This document shows positions 1-7,124 of a stretch of DNA of 40,550 bases, in pieces. The notes beneath the pieces were generated by a model. The model was not told where the DNA came from. It saw only the letters and a list, made by a program, of their open reading frames with translations, and did not search any database. The first letter of the stretch is position 1, and each line of letters starts with the position of its first letter. This stretch comes from Firmicutes bacterium ADurb.Bin300. Lineage in GTDB: Bacteria > Bacillota > Clostridia > Oscillospirales > Acutalibacteraceae. Where the stretch lies: NCBI GenBank assembly GCA_002069015.1, contig MWBL01000012.1, positions 1 to 40,550 on the forward strand, given 5' to 3'. The position numbers and the translations under genes are program-made.

Positions 1-993
1 CGGAACAGCGTTTCCGACCTGCCGGAACTGTTGAGTTTTGTTTCCAAGAAATACAAAGTCATCCGGGAAGGATTGAATCCTCGCGCATTCACGAACAGTC
101 GGTACGCGATTGTATTTATAATGGAAATGGTGTCTGTGACCGGTATCAATAGTTGGAGCGGGGCGATTGTCAGGGAATCGTGTCCAGGCAACATGGAAAT
201 TGCGAGTATTTCTAAATTCTTCTGGAAGGTCCTTATAATTGCCTCCTGCAGGAACAAGGGCTATTATTTCCTGAACCTTTTCTGAATGATTCGCCGCGAC
301 ATGGTTATGCACGATATCTGATTTCTCACGCATAATTCTTTGATAGTCATTTTGTGCCGGAGTTGCATACGGCATTTCCTCAGCACCTAATGTGTCAACT
401 AACGGAGGCAGATCAGAAAGAGCCATTTCGCAGGAAACGTAGTTCTTATCCTCGGGTGGGTACTGGAATTCACCATCGCGATAGCCAACAAAAACGACAC
501 GTCTTCTCAACTGAGGTACGCCGTAATCAGCCGAGCATAAGATTTTATATTGAATCTTGTAGCCCATATCCGTAAATTTCTCGATTATGCTGTCTTTTAT
601 CTGTCCACCGAACAAGCCAACAAGACCAGGAACATTTTCAATAACAAAAGCCCTGGGGCGTATTTCATCTACGAGTCGGATATAGGACAAATACAGTTTG
701 TTCCGTGGATCGTCAAATTTTCTCGGTCCAGAAAGAGACATCCCCTGGCAGGGAGGACCGCCAATGATTACATCAACAGCTGCATCCCCAATAAGCGGCT
801 TTATGTCTTTTTCGTATGTCACCTGGGTGATATCACCACAGATTGATTTTGCGCCAGCATGGTTCAATTCAAAAGTTTCCAGCGCCTTTTTATCGTTGTC
901 GATACCCAAGAGAATATTATAGCCTGCACGTTCAAAGCCGCAGGAAAGTCCTCCGGCTCCACAGAACAAATCAATCACATTATACTTTTTCAT
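1..993 (-). CDS. DNA (cytosine-5-)-methyltransferase, partial (runs off window start)
   Basis: This gene encodes a C5-cytosine DNA methyltransferase that would transfer a methyl group from S-adenosylmethionine to cytosine in a specific DNA site. I translated the complement of 1-993: 331 residues are open with no stop, so the C-terminus lies outside the window. Visible motifs are the SAM loop DLFCGAGG near residue 8, the catalytic GGPPCQG with Cys82, the ENV motif at 119-121, a QLRRR motif, and RECARIQSFP followed by RQVGNAVP at the visible end. The target-recognition region between the last two blocks is compact. The start ATG at 993 overlaps the end of the upstream helix-turn-helix gene, so the two are probably translationally coupled. 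It may be an orphan methylase or half of a restriction-modification system whose nuclease lies outside. Sequence specificity cannot be read from sequence. Confidence 0.93.
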   Translation of the reverse strand, partial: MKKYNVIDLFCGAGGLSCGFERAGYNILLGIDNDKKALETFELNHAGAKSICGDITQVTYEKDIKPLIGDAAVDVIIGGPPCQGMSLSGPRKFDDPRNKLYLSYIRLVDEIRPRAFVIENVPGLVGLFGGQIKDSIIEKFTDMGYKIQYKILCSADYGVPQLRRRVVFVGYRDGEFQYPPEDKNYVSCEMALSDLPPLVDTLGAEEMPYATPAQNDYQRIMREKSDIVHNHVAANHSEKVQEIIALVPAGGNYKDLPEEFRNTRNFHVAWTRFPDNRPAPTIDTGHRHHFHYKYNRVPTVRECARIQSFPDDFVFLGNKTQQFRQVGNAVP

Positions 994-1168
994 TGCTACC
1001 ATCATCCTTGCGTCTTTTATCTTCTGGTTTCTCCGTATCGGAGGGGATGGCCCAGGCTTCGCCTAATTTGAAGACCCCCGGAATCCGTCCCTCGGAGCAT
1101 AGCACCTGCACACGGCGCTGTGATATCTGCCACTTTTTTGCGGCCTGACTTGCTGTCATATAGTCCAT
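980..1168 (-). CDS. Small helix-turn-helix DNA-binding protein (excisionase/MerR-like), possible controller of the methylase
   Basis: A 62-residue protein made almost entirely of one winged helix-turn-helix of the excisionase/MerR type. The start is MTASQAAKKWQISQRRVQ, followed by a wing containing GRIPGVFKLGEAWAIP and a charged tail. The start ATG at 1168 is preceded by a good ribosome site (GAGGTGA). The gene overlaps the downstream cytosine methyltransferase by 14 bases. Proteins of this shape often sit next to restriction-modification and mobile genes, but their function is usually unproven. Here the promoter upstream has a palindrome in its spacer, which makes autoregulation reasonable (inference). 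It could instead be a recombination directionality factor, although no integrase is visible in the window. Confidence 0.8.
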   Translation of the reverse strand: MDYMTASQAAKKWQISQRRVQVLCSEGRIPGVFKLGEAWAIPSDTEKPEDKRRKDDGSNEKV

Positions 1169-1206
1169 CTCATCACCTCATAGATTAAAAACAAAGAGAC
1201 AACTAT

Positions 1207-1235
1207 ATTATATTCGACGGGGCGAATAATATCAA
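1207..1235 (-). promoter_or_regulatory. Promoter of the HTH-methylase pair with palindrome in the spacer
   Basis: On the minus strand TTGATA (1230-1235) is followed after exactly 17 bases by TATAAT (1207-1212). A perfect inverted repeat, TATTCG-N6-CGAATA, occupies 1211-1228 and so fills the spacer and touches the -10 box. A protein bound there would control RNA polymerase directly. The ATG at 1168 lies about 39 bases downstream of the -10. Confidence 0.75.
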
Positions 1236-1269
1236 GCCTTCTACGCCGTTTAAATGTAAACATTTCTAC

Positions 1270-1347
1270 ATCTAACTTGTAGCCTCGCCGCGCAATTATC
1301 TAACCTGTAGCCTCGCAATTCCGCTTTTACGGTGTGCAGGTTAGATA
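1270..1347. repeat. Three-copy repeat cluster (two direct, one inverted)
   Basis: A 19-base unit, ATCTAACYTGTAGCCTCGC, occurs at 1270-1288 and again at 1298-1316, 28 bases apart with one difference. An inverted partial copy, CAGGTTAGATA, lies at 1337-1347 and can pair with 1297-1307. A separate 14-base palindrome AAATGTAAACATTT lies at 1252-1265. The cluster lies between the housekeeping operon and the methylase module. It could be a protein-binding array or a recombination scar; neither is shown. Confidence 0.6.
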
Positions 1348-1364
1348 GCAGTGAGCCATTCATC

Positions 1365-1409
1365 GGATTCCGGGCCGCCGCCGGTTTTTGGGGGCAAACC
1401 TCGGAATCC
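1365..1409. other. GC-rich stem-loop after rlmD, possible weak terminator
   Basis: An 8-bp inverted repeat (GGATTCCG at 1365-1372 with CGGAATCC at 1402-1409) encloses a smaller GGTTT/AAACC stem. It lies just after the rlmD stop on the minus strand. No uridine run follows, so it is not a textbook intrinsic terminator. Confidence 0.35.
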
Positions 1410-1426
1410 CTTTATTTCAGTACATT

Positions 1427-2791
1427 TCAGCCCTTTCCGGCGTCGGTTCTCGTCATCAATACTACTGTCTCGACATGCACGGTGCGGGGGAAGAGGTCTA
1501 TGGGTGTTATTGTTTTTACTGTGTAGCCTGTTTCCTTTAATATTTTGCAGTCGCGGGCGAGGGTGGCGGGGTCGCATGACACATAGATTATTTTTTCCGG
1601 ATTCATATCGGATACCGTTTTCAGCAGCTCCTTGTCACAGCCTTTTCTTGGGGGGTCAAGAATGACGATGTTAGGCGCTATGCCCTCATTTTTAAGAGCT
1701 GCCGCCGCGTCCTTTGCATCACCGCGGATAAAGCGCGCGTTATTTATCCTGTTATTTCTTGAGTTTTCTATAGCGTCTGAAACCGCCGACTCGATTATTT
1801 CAACCCCGATCAGTTGCTTTACATTTTTGGCTAAGGTTAGACCTATCGTTCCCGTTCCGCAATACAAATCAAGGAGTGTGTCGGTCTTTTTGCATTCGGC
1901 GAGTTCACCCGCTTTTTGATAAAGAAGCTGAGCTTGCTCAGGGTTTACCTGATAAAATGTAAGTGGGGAGAGCTTGAAGCTTAAATGGCACAGCTCGTCC
2001 GTTATCCAACCGGGACCGAAAAGAGTTTTGCACTGTGTGCCGAGAACTACATTTGTACTGGCTTTATTTATGTTCAAAACCAATGTCTTAAAGGAGGGAA
2101 CGGACCTGAGACTTTCGGTCAGCTTTTCGGCGTGGGGGAGACAGTCGCCGTTTATTACGACGCAGACCATAAGCTCATTTGCGGCAAAAGCCTTTCTCAA
2201 ATACAGATGCCTTATAAGTCCTTTGTGTGTAGTTTCATCGTATACGCTTATACCGAATGAGCAGATAAAATCTTTAAACAGTTTTACTGCTCGGAAGAAG
2301 TCCCGGGGATGCAGGGCACATTCGCCGCCGTCAATAACCCGATGACTTTTAGGGGCATAAAAACCGATTTTAAGCACATTATCTTCCATTTTAACGGGAA
2401 GCTGGGCTTTGTTTCGGTAGCCGTATATATTTTGGGCGCCGATAATCGGCTCCGCTGCTAAGTCTATACCGCCAATTCTTAAAAACGCGTCCGATACGAG
2501 TTTTCCCTTATATTTAAGCTCCGCTTCGTATGTTATATGTCTGAAAGCACAGCCGCCGCACTTGGGGAAAAGTCGGCAGTCCGTACTTCGCCTGTCCTTC
2601 GAGGGAGAAAGAACCTGTAATAATTTGCCTATGGCATAGCTGCTTTTTACCTTTATGATATGACATAAAACAGTATCGCCCACAGCCGCCTCGGACACAA
2701 AGACCGCAAAGCCTTCATACCGTCCTATTCCGTTACCCTCGGATGTGTAATCCTCGATAAAAAGGGGGATGTCGTCATTTTTCTTGAGCAT
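1427..2791 (-). CDS. rlmD: 23S rRNA (uracil-5-)-methyltransferase, RlmD/RlmCD family
   Basis: SAM-dependent RNA methyltransferase that makes 5-methyluridine in 23S rRNA. The 454-residue protein begins with a TRAM RNA-binding domain (residues 5-60). Cys72, Cys78, Cys81 and Cys158 form the usual [4Fe-4S] cluster set. The C-terminal Rossmann methyltransferase domain shows DLYCGTGTIGL near 308, LDPPRKG near 379 and the catalytic Cys406 in YVSCDPATLARD. Length and order are normal for the RumA/RlmD family. In Bacillota one enzyme of this family (RlmCD) can modify two uridines, so the exact target is uncertain. Its start overlaps rnmV by 17 bases, so it is the last gene of the alaS-HIT-comEC-holA-rnmV-rlmD run. 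Confidence 0.93.
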   Translation of the reverse strand: MLKKNDDIPLFIEDYTSEGNGIGRYEGFAVFVSEAAVGDTVLCHIIKVKSSYAIGKLLQVLSPSKDRRSTDCRLFPKCGGCAFRHITYEAELKYKGKLVSDAFLRIGGIDLAAEPIIGAQNIYGYRNKAQLPVKMEDNVLKIGFYAPKSHRVIDGGECALHPRDFFRAVKLFKDFICSFGISVYDETTHKGLIRHLYLRKAFAANELMVCVVINGDCLPHAEKLTESLRSVPSFKTLVLNINKASTNVVLGTQCKTLFGPGWITDELCHLSFKLSPLTFYQVNPEQAQLLYQKAGELAECKKTDTLLDLYCGTGTIGLTLAKNVKQLIGVEIIESAVSDAIENSRNNRINNARFIRGDAKDAAAALKNEGIAPNIVILDPPRKGCDKELLKTVSDMNPEKIIYVSCDPATLARDCKILKETGYTVKTITPIDLFPRTVHVETVVLMTRTDAGKG

Positions 2792-3374
2792 TTTTTATCC
2801 CCTCTATTATGCTTTTATATTCCTCATATGTCATAAAGGCGTTGATAATCTGAAGAAGTGAGTTTGCGGAAAGTCGAGAGGGCAAATTAAGTTTTTTTAT
2901 CAGGGCTTGTCTTAATTGCCTGCTTTGTGACTTGCCGCTTATGCCATCCTCATAAAAGTCGGTTTTTGTGATTTTACGTGCAGGTTCTTCGGCTTCCTCG
3001 CAAAAAATGCCTGCCTGCCTTAACGCCGTTATGAGAACTATCTGAGATATTCCCTCAACGCCTATTTTTCCTTCCTTTGACGGGGCGCTCTTTCGCTTTT
3101 CCTTGCCTAAAATATCCGGGATATAAGCGTGTGTTACGGTTTCGGGCGGGACTATGCTGCCGATATACGAGCGGATTCTAAACCCCGCCGCGTCACTGTC
3201 GGTAAGGATAAGAATGCCCTTTTTTTCGGCGAGAGCTCTTATCATCGCCTGTTTTCTCTTGTTATTAAATACGGAAAAGCCGTCGGTCTCGATAATTACT
3301 CCGTCAATTACCGATGAGAGCCGAATTTTATCGTATTTCCCTTCTACAATTATTATCCTGTCTGTTTTTATCAT
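2775..3374 (-). CDS. rnmV: Ribonuclease M5
   Basis: RNase M5 matures the ends of 5S rRNA precursor in low-GC Gram-positive bacteria. The 199-residue protein opens with a Toprim domain: the acidic VEGKYDK motif is at about residues 10-16 and the LTDSDAAG (DxD) motif near 57. These are the metal-binding residues of the fold. The C-terminal half, predicted mostly helical, is the part that contacts substrate in known RNase M5. Its ATG at 3374 shares the bases ATGA with the holA stop, and its end overlaps rlmD, which indicates coupled translation. Length agrees with the family (about 180-200 residues). A primase-like Toprim protein is the only alternative and fits less well. Confidence 0.93.
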   Translation of the reverse strand: MIKTDRIIIVEGKYDKIRLSSVIDGVIIETDGFSVFNNKRKQAMIRALAEKKGILILTDSDAAGFRIRSYIGSIVPPETVTHAYIPDILGKEKRKSAPSKEGKIGVEGISQIVLITALRQAGIFCEEAEEPARKITKTDFYEDGISGKSQSRQLRQALIKKLNLPSRLSANSLLQIINAFMTYEEYKSIIEGIKNAQEK

Positions 3375-4480
3375 CAGCTTATCCTTAATAAATTAATAAT
3401 CAGCAATTCGAGTATCGTTTTGCCTTCGATGCGTGTGCTTTTGAGCTTAATGTCTGCCTCGGATAAGAGTGAAATCGCGTACCTGAGCTGCGCCAAGCTG
3501 TATTTTTTGGATAGAGAGGCCGCCTTCTCAAGACGAAACATCTTCGTTCCCTTATAATCCTTAAAATATTCCGCAACATCCGAATATTTAAGACCGCTGT
3601 GAATTGCCGCCTTTACCCGGTACATATCCACATAGGTAATCACGAGAGTTGCAAGAATTTGGATAGGCTCACCTTTTTGCTTTAATAGAAGCGATAAGAG
3701 GGCAAACGCTTCATCCGCCTTTCCCCTGATTATTAAATCGGCAAGAGTAAAAACATTCGCCTGTGCGCTGAAAATCACGGTATTTTCAATATCTGCTCGG
3801 GATAATTTTCCGCCCTCTCTGTAAAGGCAGAGCTTTTCAAGCTCGTTTTTGAGAGTCCCCATATCATCTCCGACTATATTGACCATATAAGAGGCATCCG
3901 CTCTGTCTAAAGCGCAGCCTTTTTTTGCGGCTGTTTCACATAGCAGCTTTACAAGATTTGAAAGGGAACGGCTGCTCAGATTAACGGCGCTGCCGTATTT
4001 GTCAAAGGCGGAGATTATTTTTCTCCACTTGAAATTTTTTTCGTCAACCCGAATTGTGTCGAGCCAAAAAATCAGGACGCTGCCTTCGGGAATATCGGAT
4101 ATTATTTCTAAAAAAGTATCGAATTTTTGACCAAAATCTTTCGGGGACTCCTGAGTTTCCTCCGGTACTTCTTCGTCGTTCTGCCGAGCGGTTCTGTCCG
4201 GGATTAGGTCGGAAAGCAACATATCATACACCACTGTGCAAGAATACTCTCCCGATAAAGGCAAAAAGCTTACGCAGTCCGCAATTTCCTCTAACGAAGT
4301 ACTTTTTCCGTCAAGCTTATGCAGATTAAATGCTTCAAAATCCGGCTTTATGATTTTTTGAGGTATTAAGGAGGCATAGTGCTGTTTCAGAAAATCTTCT
4401 GTTCCGTAAAGCAAATAGAGCCTGTCAAATTTCTTTTCACGGATTTGCTTTTTGAGTCCTTCTTCATTAAGCTTGCTCAT
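3374..4480 (-). CDS. holA: DNA polymerase III subunit delta
   Basis: The delta subunit is part of the clamp loader that opens the sliding clamp during DNA replication. The 368-residue protein has the recognisable family layout: an N-terminal RLYLLYGTEDFL segment equivalent to the degenerate AAA+ nucleotide-binding region, a middle helical domain, and a C-terminal collar domain ending in LKSTRIEGKTILELLI. An acidic insertion rich in Glu and Pro near residues 100-115 makes it slightly longer than usual. The ATG at 4480 has a strong ribosome site (AAGGAGGGA). The gene overlaps comEC upstream by 14 bases and rnmV downstream by 4, in the comEC-holA order common in Bacillota. Confidence 0.93.
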   Translation of the reverse strand: MSKLNEEGLKKQIREKKFDRLYLLYGTEDFLKQHYASLIPQKIIKPDFEAFNLHKLDGKSTSLEEIADCVSFLPLSGEYSCTVVYDMLLSDLIPDRTARQNDEEVPEETQESPKDFGQKFDTFLEIISDIPEGSVLIFWLDTIRVDEKNFKWRKIISAFDKYGSAVNLSSRSLSNLVKLLCETAAKKGCALDRADASYMVNIVGDDMGTLKNELEKLCLYREGGKLSRADIENTVIFSAQANVFTLADLIIRGKADEAFALLSLLLKQKGEPIQILATLVITYVDMYRVKAAIHSGLKYSDVAEYFKDYKGTKMFRLEKAASLSKKYSLAQLRYAISLLSEADIKLKSTRIEGKTILELLIINLLRIS

Positions 4481-6692
4481 ATTCGTCCCTCCTTGCGTCT
4501 ATCACAAGGACACTGCCTTCATACGCGGTAAGGTATGTGTTTTGTGTCAGGGCTAAAGCCCTTTTATATGTGACTTGTTGTTTTTTTGAAACATTGCCCG
4601 TTATGATGATCTCATTCCAAAGTACGGCGGACGGATTCTCAGGCAGACAGTCGCGGCAAATGAGAGTGTCTGCGGTTGCTATATCTAAGCTTATTTTGCT
4701 GATATCGTTGCTCGGACATAAGGATACCATTATGGTTTTACCGCCGAATTTAATTATAACACAATTTACATTATTTGTATTGTAATATGATATATCAACT
4801 TCACCCCAAAGCAAATATTTTGCCGTAGTGCCTTTTTTCACATTGTCACTAAGCAGGTTTTTATTTTCCTTGTAAAGAGAAAAATCAGTAAAGATTTCTT
4901 TTGGAGAATAATTTTCTACTATATTATTATAGCTGTCTCTGCCGAGATTTTCATTAGGAATTAGGAGCAAATCAAGACAGGTAGAGGGCATTTGCGGTAT
5001 AAATCGCCTAAGCTCATATTCAAAGCCGCCGCTGTCGCGCGGACAGCCTAAAAGGGCGTAATGCCTCCCGTTTTGAAGAACTATTACCGGTGAGCCGCCG
5101 ACATCTAAAACCGTGCCTCTTATATTTGACCTTGAAGGCAGCGAGGCGGCGACATTTCCGAGGATGAACAGAACTAAGCAAACAGCCGCTGTAACCTCGA
5201 GAGGGAACCGAGTTTTTTTCCTGAAAAATATAATAATTGAGCAAATAAGAAGAAGTGCAGTTCCCGCAAGCCAAAAGGCATATACCGTGGTGTTAACGGG
5301 AAGGGCGGAAAAGGTTAAGGAACCCAGAGTGTTTACAAAGCTTAATATAACTCCCGCCAACATATCTGCTATCGCGAACCAGAGGTTTGCGACGGGCATG
5401 AAAATCTCGGAGTAATTTATGATTACGCCCAAGCCTCCGAAAATCATTGTTAAAGAGGAAAGAAAAACGACGAGGAGATTTGTCAAAGGAGCTATCAGGG
5501 ACACCTTACCGAAAACCGCTACCGTTACAGGGAGCGTTGATATAAATGCACAGACGGTTATGATAATAATATCAGCAACATAGACAATAAGGCGTTTGAG
5601 GAGGACTATTCTCATGTGCATAACAAGCTTTGCGAAGCGCCCGCAATAATATTTTCCCATAGTGATTATTCCCAGGGTAGCCATAACGGAAAGCCGGAGG
5701 CTGACCGACAAGACGGCAAACGGGTTTATCGCCGTTATCAGAAAAACAGAAAGCCCCAAGGAATTGAGCGAATCGCCCCGTCTCTTAAAAAACACGGATA
5801 TTAGTATAACCGCCAGCATTAAGGAAGCTCTTATAACAGAAGGCGAGAAACCCGTAACAACTGTGAAAAAAACCAAAAACAGGAGTGAAATCAGGTTTGC
5901 CGCCTTTTTTTTAACCCCGAAAATCGTTAAGAACACTACTAAAAACGATACCCAGATGGAAACATGAAGACCCGATACGGCAAGCAGGTGAGAGGTGCCG
6001 CTGTTTGCGTAATGCTCTTGCGTTTTTGGGGAAATATAGCTTGTGTCTCCCAATATCATAGCAATTATTATGCCTGCCCTGTCACCCGAGGAGCTTTCAA
6101 GCACTGTGTTTATAATTGACTTGCGAAGCATAAGGACATAATAAAGCGGAGTTTTTTGATATGTAAAAAGAATCTGAGGCATGTCAAACGAATAAGCGCG
6201 AAGGTATATTCCGCGTGATTTATAGCGTTCGGAGTCCTTTCCGTCGGCGTTTTTCGGAAGGAAGATTTTTGCATCACTTATCGATATGCAGTCGTATACG
6301 TCGCAGTCAAGCTCTTCGCTCGAGGAGTATAAAAGCTTCAGCTTGACAAATTTTTCTCCGATGCTTTCAGTTTCGATTTCATATTGAAAGCTATTGGAGA
6401 TTTTTTGCGGGAGAGATATTATTTTTCCGGTAAAAGCCGTTTCTCCTTCAAAGGCGACGGCTTTCTTATAGGAAAGATTCAAGAATAAAAGAAAAATAAC
6501 CGCAGACAGCAGAACGGCTGCCGCCACAAGCGGTATTTCGAGAGTTTTGCGAAGCGAGCGTACGAAAAAGAAAACTAACAGCGCAATAACTGAAACAAGG
6601 ACAGAAATATACGCCGAATATACGCCTGTTTTACAGCAGGCGAAACATACGGCTGCAAAGGTAAAACCGAAAACGAACATCGGTCTTGACAA
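4467..6692 (-). CDS. comEC: ComEC/Rec2 family DNA-uptake channel with degenerate C-terminal domain
   Basis: ComEC is the membrane channel for DNA during transformation. The 741-residue protein has N-terminal membrane segments and an extracellular DUF4131-like/OB region (about 1-190). The hallmark HLLAVSGLHV is at residues 235-244, and many membrane helices run to about 520. The segment after 526 (TVLDVGGSPVIVL) is placed like the usual metallo-beta-lactamase-like domain. However, the metal-binding THxxxDH segment is absent; the matching stretch reads LLIPNENLGRD near 576. The C-terminal domain is therefore probably not a functional nuclease. The chosen TTG start at 6692 follows GGGGTG by five bases; an ATG four codons later is possible. 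It overlaps holA and is part of the alaS operon. Confidence 0.88.
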   Translation of the reverse strand: MSRPMFVFGFTFAAVCFACCKTGVYSAYISVLVSVIALLVFFFVRSLRKTLEIPLVAAAVLLSAVIFLLFLNLSYKKAVAFEGETAFTGKIISLPQKISNSFQYEIETESIGEKFVKLKLLYSSSEELDCDVYDCISISDAKIFLPKNADGKDSERYKSRGIYLRAYSFDMPQILFTYQKTPLYYVLMLRKSIINTVLESSSGDRAGIIIAMILGDTSYISPKTQEHYANSGTSHLLAVSGLHVSIWVSFLVVFLTIFGVKKKAANLISLLFLVFFTVVTGFSPSVIRASLMLAVILISVFFKRRGDSLNSLGLSVFLITAINPFAVLSVSLRLSVMATLGIITMGKYYCGRFAKLVMHMRIVLLKRLIVYVADIIIITVCAFISTLPVTVAVFGKVSLIAPLTNLLVVFLSSLTMIFGGLGVIINYSEIFMPVANLWFAIADMLAGVILSFVNTLGSLTFSALPVNTTVYAFWLAGTALLLICSIIIFFRKKTRFPLEVTAAVCLVLFILGNVAASLPSRSNIRGTVLDVGGSPVIVLQNGRHYALLGCPRDSGGFEYELRRFIPQMPSTCLDLLLIPNENLGRDSYNNIVENYSPKEIFTDFSLYKENKNLLSDNVKKGTTAKYLLWGEVDISYYNTNNVNCVIIKFGGKTIMVSLCPSNDISKISLDIATADTLICRDCLPENPSAVLWNEIIITGNVSKKQQVTYKRALALTQNTYLTAYEGSVLVIDARRDEYEQA

Positions 6693-6735
6693 GCGAACAC
6701 CCCGCGTCCCGTCAGTATGTTAAAAAAGCAGAAAA

Positions 6736-7074
6736 TCAGCCGGGCGGCCAGGAAAAATTCCGACCTCCCATAAGATGAAAATGAAGGTGCTTCACGCTTT
6801 GCCCAGCCGATTCACCGCAGTTTGTGACTATTCTGAAGCCGTCTGAAAGGTTTAGCTCTTTTGAAAGCTTTGAAGCCACTTCAAAAATATGTGCTACAAC
6901 AAGGCTGTTTTCCTTTGAAATGTCTGCAGCAGAGGTTATATGCTCCTTTGGAATAAGGAGAATATGCACGGGTGCTTGAGGGCTGACATCATAAAAGCCC
7001 AGCATGTTCTCATTCTCATAAACCTTTTTTGTGGGGATCTCCCCGTTTACAATCTTACAAAAAATACAGTCCAT
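6736..7074 (-). CDS. HIT family nucleotide-binding hydrolase (Hint type)
   Basis: A 112-residue histidine-triad protein, which in this family hydrolyses purine nucleotide phosphoramidates and is cytosolic. The N-terminal CIFCKIVNGEIP segment is typical of Hint/HinT. The histidine triad HLHFHL is at residues 96-101, with the catalytic His at 98 or 100. The protein ends a few residues after it, in the conserved tryptophan-containing tail. The ATG at 7074 follows an AAAGGAA ribosome site at good spacing. It sits 50 bases after alaS and 43 before comEC on the same strand and is probably in that operon. A fit with AlaS is plausible because related Hint proteins act on aminoacyl-adenylates, but this is only inference. 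Confidence 0.93.
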   Translation of the reverse strand: MDCIFCKIVNGEIPTKKVYENENMLGFYDVSPQAPVHILLIPKEHITSAADISKENSLVVAHIFEVASKLSKELNLSDGFRIVTNCGESAGQSVKHLHFHLMGGRNFSWPPG

Positions 7075-7124
7075 AGACTTAGTTCCTTTCCTAAGAGAGA
7101 TATACGCTAAACAAGATTAAATAG

